Part shown: positions 32,047-35,175 of the stretch, piece after piece
How positions within the stretch are numbered: the stretch's first letter is position 1
How the letters are laid out: each line of letters begins with the position of its first letter
Assembly (NCBI GenBank): GCA_029260755.1
Contig: JAJDCQ010000251.1
Span: forward strand, 1 to 35,175
Length of the DNA: 35,175 bases
Direction of reading: 5' to 3'
DNA from: Planctomycetota bacterium
GTDB taxonomy: Bacteria; Planctomycetota; J058; JAJDCQ01
Notes under the pieces: model-generated
What the model was told of the DNA's origin: nothing
The model's input: the letters and a program-made list of their open reading frames with translations, nothing else
The model's database searches: none
Made by a program: the position numbers and the translations under genes

Positions 32047-33306
32047 ATGAGCAGCCACACGACCGACGCGAGCCAGGGTTGCCCCTGCTGCCCCGGCGAG
32101 ACCGGCCACGGGATCGACCGCCGAGAGTTCCTCGCCACCGGAGCGAAGACCGCGGCCGCCGTGGCCGCCGCGAGCCTCCTCCCGGTCGGCGGCTTCGGCG
32201 CCACGACCCTCGGCGCCCCGAGCGTCGCCACCGCGGCTCCGCCGCCCGGCGTGAAGACGAAGCGGGTGATCCTGATCGCGTTCGCTGGCGGCGTCCGCGG
32301 CAAGGAGCTCATCGGCACGCCGGACAACATCCCCAACATCATGAAGATCGCCCAGGCGGGCGTCGTCGTGCCGCGCTGCCGGACGGCGAACCTCGGGCAC
32401 TACGGGGCCGCCCTCTCGATCTTCACCGGCGTGCAGGACGCCCGCGGCATCCGCGACAACTACCGCGGCCCGCGCCCGACGATGTTCGAGTACTTCCGCA
32501 AGCAGCTCCGGCTGCCGGCCAAGGAGGTCTGGCTCTCGACGACGGGCGGCGCTCAGACGCGCAACTTCTCCTACGGAACCGACCCGGCGTACGGCGAGGC
32601 CTACGGCGCGAATCTGATCAGCGGTGACGGCCTCTTCAACGCCGACTTCCGCGACCTCCTCAACAACCTCGGCCGGCCGCGCCTGCCCGGCGACAAGGAG
32701 CAGCAGCTCCTCGACAAGCTCCGCGACAAGATCGACGTGACCAACCTCGAGAAGCGGACCGACAAGGGCTTCTCGGCCGATGAGGAGACGCAGCGCAAGG
32801 TCGAGCGCTTCATCCTCGAGGAGCTCTCGGGCAACACGACCCGGCTCACCGGCCCGGGCGCCGGCGACGCGAAGACGATCCGGATCGCCAAGACGATCCT
32901 CGGCATCTTCCGGCCGACCGTCCTCGGGATCACGCTCCAGAACCACGACGTGGCCCACGGCAGCTTCAACTCGTACGTCGAGGTCGTCCGCCGCAACGAC
33001 GCCGAGGTCGGCACGCTGTGGGAGACGATCCAGGCCGACGACGAGCTCAAGGAGACCACGGCGATCGTGATGATGCCCGAGTTCGGTCGGGACGCCGACC
33101 TGAACGAGCGCCAGGGCCTCGACCACGGCGACGGCAGCAAGGATCTCCGTGAGGTCCCCTGCATCATGGCCGGCCCCGACTTCAAGAAGGGCTACGTCCT
33201 GCCCAAGACGATCCCGACGACCGCGTTCATGCCGACCCTGTGCGCCCTGTTCGGCGTCAACCCCGAGCACGCGGAGCAGAAGGCGGTCAAGGAGGTCTTC
33301 GGCTAG
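32047..33306 (+). CDS. DUF1501-type Tat-exported protein (alkaline phosphatase superfamily-like)
   Basis: 419 residues. The Tat signal is DRREFLATGAK (Arg25-Arg26), followed by an Ala-rich core up to about residue 62; an odd CPCC cluster lies at 12-15. The mature part starts RVILIAFAGGVRGKELIG, where a metal-binding Asp is expected in the superfamily but Ala-Gly-Gly is seen. ITLQNHDVAHGSFNSYVEVVRRNDAEVGTLW and the DUF1501-like MMPEFGRDADLNERQGLDHGDG give the His/Asp cluster near the C-terminus. DUF1501 proteins in Planctomycetes are usually paired with DUF1549 cytochrome proteins; here the partner is the FHA protein 99 bases upstream. The substrate is unknown. Confidence 0.8.
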   Translation: MSSHTTDASQGCPCCPGETGHGIDRREFLATGAKTAAAVAAASLLPVGGFGATTLGAPSVATAAPPPGVKTKRVILIAFAGGVRGKELIGTPDNIPNIMKIAQAGVVVPRCRTANLGHYGAALSIFTGVQDARGIRDNYRGPRPTMFEYFRKQLRLPAKEVWLSTTGGAQTRNFSYGTDPAYGEAYGANLISGDGLFNADFRDLLNNLGRPRLPGDKEQQLLDKLRDKIDVTNLEKRTDKGFSADEETQRKVERFILEELSGNTTRLTGPGAGDAKTIRIAKTILGIFRPTVLGITLQNHDVAHGSFNSYVEVVRRNDAEVGTLWETIQADDELKETTAIVMMPEFGRDADLNERQGLDHGDGSKDLREVPCIMAGPDFKKGYVLPKTIPTTAFMPTLCALFGVNPEHAEQKAVKEVFG

Positions 33307-33440
33307 GCCGACGGCCACAGAGAGAGTCACCCCACGATTAGTCGACGGGGGAGGTGCGAGCGTCGCGCAACGCGCGGGCGCGCCGGTGGCGAGCGACGAA
33401 GCGAGCCGCCGGCAGTCCGGGCGGGCAGACCGCGGGACAA

Positions 33441-33465
33441 CCCCGGCGTGCGGATCACGCCGGGG
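33441..33465. other. Perfect 10-bp stem hairpin
   Basis: CCCCGGCGTG, loop CGGAT, CACGCCGGGG. No T-run follows, but it may still stop or pause transcription between the DUF1501 gene and the cytochrome. Nothing else is seen in the 323-base gap 33307-33629. Confidence 0.5.
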
Positions 33466-33629
33466 CCGCCGAAACCGCACGAGAGTGTCCCGGGGTCGGC
33501 CGCGCGCCGACCGCACCTCCCTCCGTCGCTAGCCGTTCCAACCGTTCCGACGACGACGACGACCGAGGAATCGACCGAGCGCAGCACCACGACCGAGGCG
33601 AAGCGAGCCCCCCCGGAGGCCAGAACCAA

Positions 33630-35175
33630 GTGCGCCCCCCCGAAGCCACCCGAGGCCTCCGCGCCCCCGCCCTTCTGATCATCCTCTCGGTCGCGATCCT
33701 GATCGTCGCCCCCCTCGGCCCGGCCATCGGCGACGACGACGAAGAGCTCGACGAGGACGTGCTCGCCGCCTCGCGGAGCTGCCTCGGCTGCCACGAGGGC
33801 ATCGAGGAGATGCACCCCGCGTACCCGCTCGGCTGCACCGATTGCCACGGCGGCGACGCGAGCAGCGACGACCAGGAGAGGTCCCACATCCAGCCGAAGC
33901 GGAAGTGGCCGAACGACGAGAGCGTCCTCAAGCCGAACCACGACCCCGCCTACGTCAAGTTCCGCAATCCCGCGAACCTTCGGGTCGTGAAGGAGGCCTG
34001 CGGCGGCTGCCACGACGAGGAGGTCGACGCGATCAACAAGAGCCTCCACGGGACGACCGCCGGCCACCTCAACGACGGCCTCTTCGAGAACGGTGTCCTG
34101 AAGAAGAAGGGCAGCAAGTACGCGATCTTCGGGATCCGCGACGACCGCCCCGCCGAGGAGCGGGACGAGTTCGCCCTCGCCAAGCTCGACAGCCTGCCCG
34201 GCTTCCGGTCCGGCAAGCCGAACGCGATCCCGACCCACATCCGCGACGTGCCGCGGAAGGCCTGCATGCGCTGCCATCTCTGGGGCGTCGGCCGGGCCGT
34301 CCGCGGACGCCTGGGCATGGACGGCGACTACCGGAGCGAGGGATGCGCGGCATGCCACGTCACCTACGCGGACGACGGGCTGAGCCAGAGCGCCGATGAG
34401 GCGATCGACAAGCTCGAGCCCGGCCACCCGATGAAGCACACCTTCACGAACAAGATCCCGACCGAGACCTGCACGCGCTGCCACTACGGCGATGCCTCTA
34501 TCGGGCTGTCGTTCCGCGGGCTCGCCCAGCCCGTACCCGGCATGCCGCAGAGCCCCGACGCGCCCGGACTGCACCGCAAGCGCCTGAACGGCGTGTACTA
34601 CATCGACGATCCGGCCGCTACGCCCGCCGACGTCCACCACCAGCGCGGCATGCACTGCGTGGACTGCCACACGCGCAACGACACGATGGGCGACGGCTTC
34701 CTCTACACGCGCATGGAGGACGCCGTCGAGACCACTTGCCAGGGCTGCCACGGCGACTGGGACAACTACGCCACAGGTGTCACCCGCAAGGGCACGAAGC
34801 TCCCCCACCTCGAACGCGGGCCGGACGGCCAGTTCTTCCTGAAGAGCCGCGTAACCGGAGCGCGCCACAGGGTGAAGCAGGCGCGCGACATCGTGCGGCC
34901 GAGCAGCCCGGACTACAACGCCAGGGCCGCCATGGCGATGACGGGCGACCATGGCAAGCTCGAGTGCTACACGTGCCACAGCGGCTGGAACCCGAACTTC
35001 TTCGGCTTCCACTTCGACCGCAACGAAAGCTTCTCGCAACTCGACATCCTGTCCGGCTCGCGCACGAGCGGACGCGTCACGACGCAGGAGAAGGTCTTCT
35101 CGACCTTCAAGAACTTCTACCTCGGCTGGAACAGTCACGGCCGGATCGCGCCCTACATGGTCGGCTTCTCGAGCA
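33630..35175 (+). CDS. Multihaem c-type cytochrome (3' end outside window)
   Basis: At least 515 residues; the frame is open to the window end. The start GTG 33630 has GGAGG ten bases upstream and gives a signal/anchor helix APALLIILSVAILIVAPLG. Nine CxxCH haem sites are visible: CLGCH (51), CTDCH (69), CGGCH (124), CMRCH (212), CAACH (239), CTRCH (281), CVDCH (343), CQGCH (370) and CYTCH (446). Additional His residues (for example LHGTTAGH, VHHQRGMHC) could be distal ligands. It is probably an electron carrier or reductase in the periplasm or on the cell surface. The family is not recognised beyond multihaem cytochrome. The antisense frame of about 600 residues is a GC-rich shadow. Confidence 0.9.
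   Translation, partial: MRPPEATRGLRAPALLIILSVAILIVAPLGPAIGDDDEELDEDVLAASRSCLGCHEGIEEMHPAYPLGCTDCHGGDASSDDQERSHIQPKRKWPNDESVLKPNHDPAYVKFRNPANLRVVKEACGGCHDEEVDAINKSLHGTTAGHLNDGLFENGVLKKKGSKYAIFGIRDDRPAEERDEFALAKLDSLPGFRSGKPNAIPTHIRDVPRKACMRCHLWGVGRAVRGRLGMDGDYRSEGCAACHVTYADDGLSQSADEAIDKLEPGHPMKHTFTNKIPTETCTRCHYGDASIGLSFRGLAQPVPGMPQSPDAPGLHRKRLNGVYYIDDPAATPADVHHQRGMHCVDCHTRNDTMGDGFLYTRMEDAVETTCQGCHGDWDNYATGVTRKGTKLPHLERGPDGQFFLKSRVTGARHRVKQARDIVRPSSPDYNARAAMAMTGDHGKLECYTCHSGWNPNFFGFHFDRNESFSQLDILSGSRTSGRVTTQEKVFSTFKNFYLGWNSHGRIAPYMVGFSS

Noticed and set aside
33400..33500. An antisense translation like GVIRTPGLSRGL, typical of tRNA genes read backwards
   Set aside because: The 5-base stem-loop region has CGGATCA instead of a TTCRA T-loop, and no acceptor or anticodon stem could be built. 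It is only a GC-rich hairpin.

Overview
The window is very GC-rich chromosomal DNA with tightly packed genes. It most resembles Planctomycetota, by inference. The reasons are a DUF1501-type Tat protein beside an FHA protein with DUF1549/DUF4214-like repeats, a large Ser/Thr kinase with TPRs, sigma-54, a multihaem cytochrome, and many GTG/TTG starts. No marker here settles the phylum.

Layout. 322-1125 (-) and 1378-2166 (+) are a divergent pair of small membrane proteins. polA follows at 2273-4993. At 5336-9782 lies a conserved housekeeping block in the Bacillus-like order tRNA-Arg(ACG), tadA, tRNA-Ser(GGA), SRP RNA, dnaX, ybaB, recR, with rpoN overlapping the end of recR. 12376-20089 looks like one operon: MoxR ATPase, a membrane-anchored GATase-like protein, ABC ATPase, ABC-2 permease, class III sirtuin and signal peptidase I. 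A giant Ser/Thr kinase (-) then diverges from a glycogen-binding-like lipoprotein (+), which is followed by an unknown secreted protein. A PTS EIIA-like protein (-) diverges from an unknown protein overlapping a MazF/PemK-like toxin. The right end holds an apparent sigma-54-driven unit: FHA/repeat membrane protein, DUF1501-type Tat protein and a nine-haem-motif cytochrome cut by the window end.

The most unusual content is intergenic. Six copies of a hairpin with arms of tandem 9-mers (ATTACGCGG), one of a related 9-mer (ATTACACAG), one with 8-mer arms (GGCGCAAA) and one solo 8-mer arm (CTCTGCGT) are scattered over 26 kb. They sit next to an 11-bp near-palindrome, GTTCCAGGAAC (five exact copies plus several one-mismatch copies). 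In one case two exact copies bracket the hairpin. All of the hairpins lie downstream of gene ends and none lies in a divergent promoter region, which suggests either a modular mobile repeat with 3'-end preference or a family of 3' regulatory or terminator structures. A separate ~200-bp MITE-like element flanked by TA sits exactly at a stop codon.

All calls come from reading the sequence and motif recognition; no database search or folding was run.
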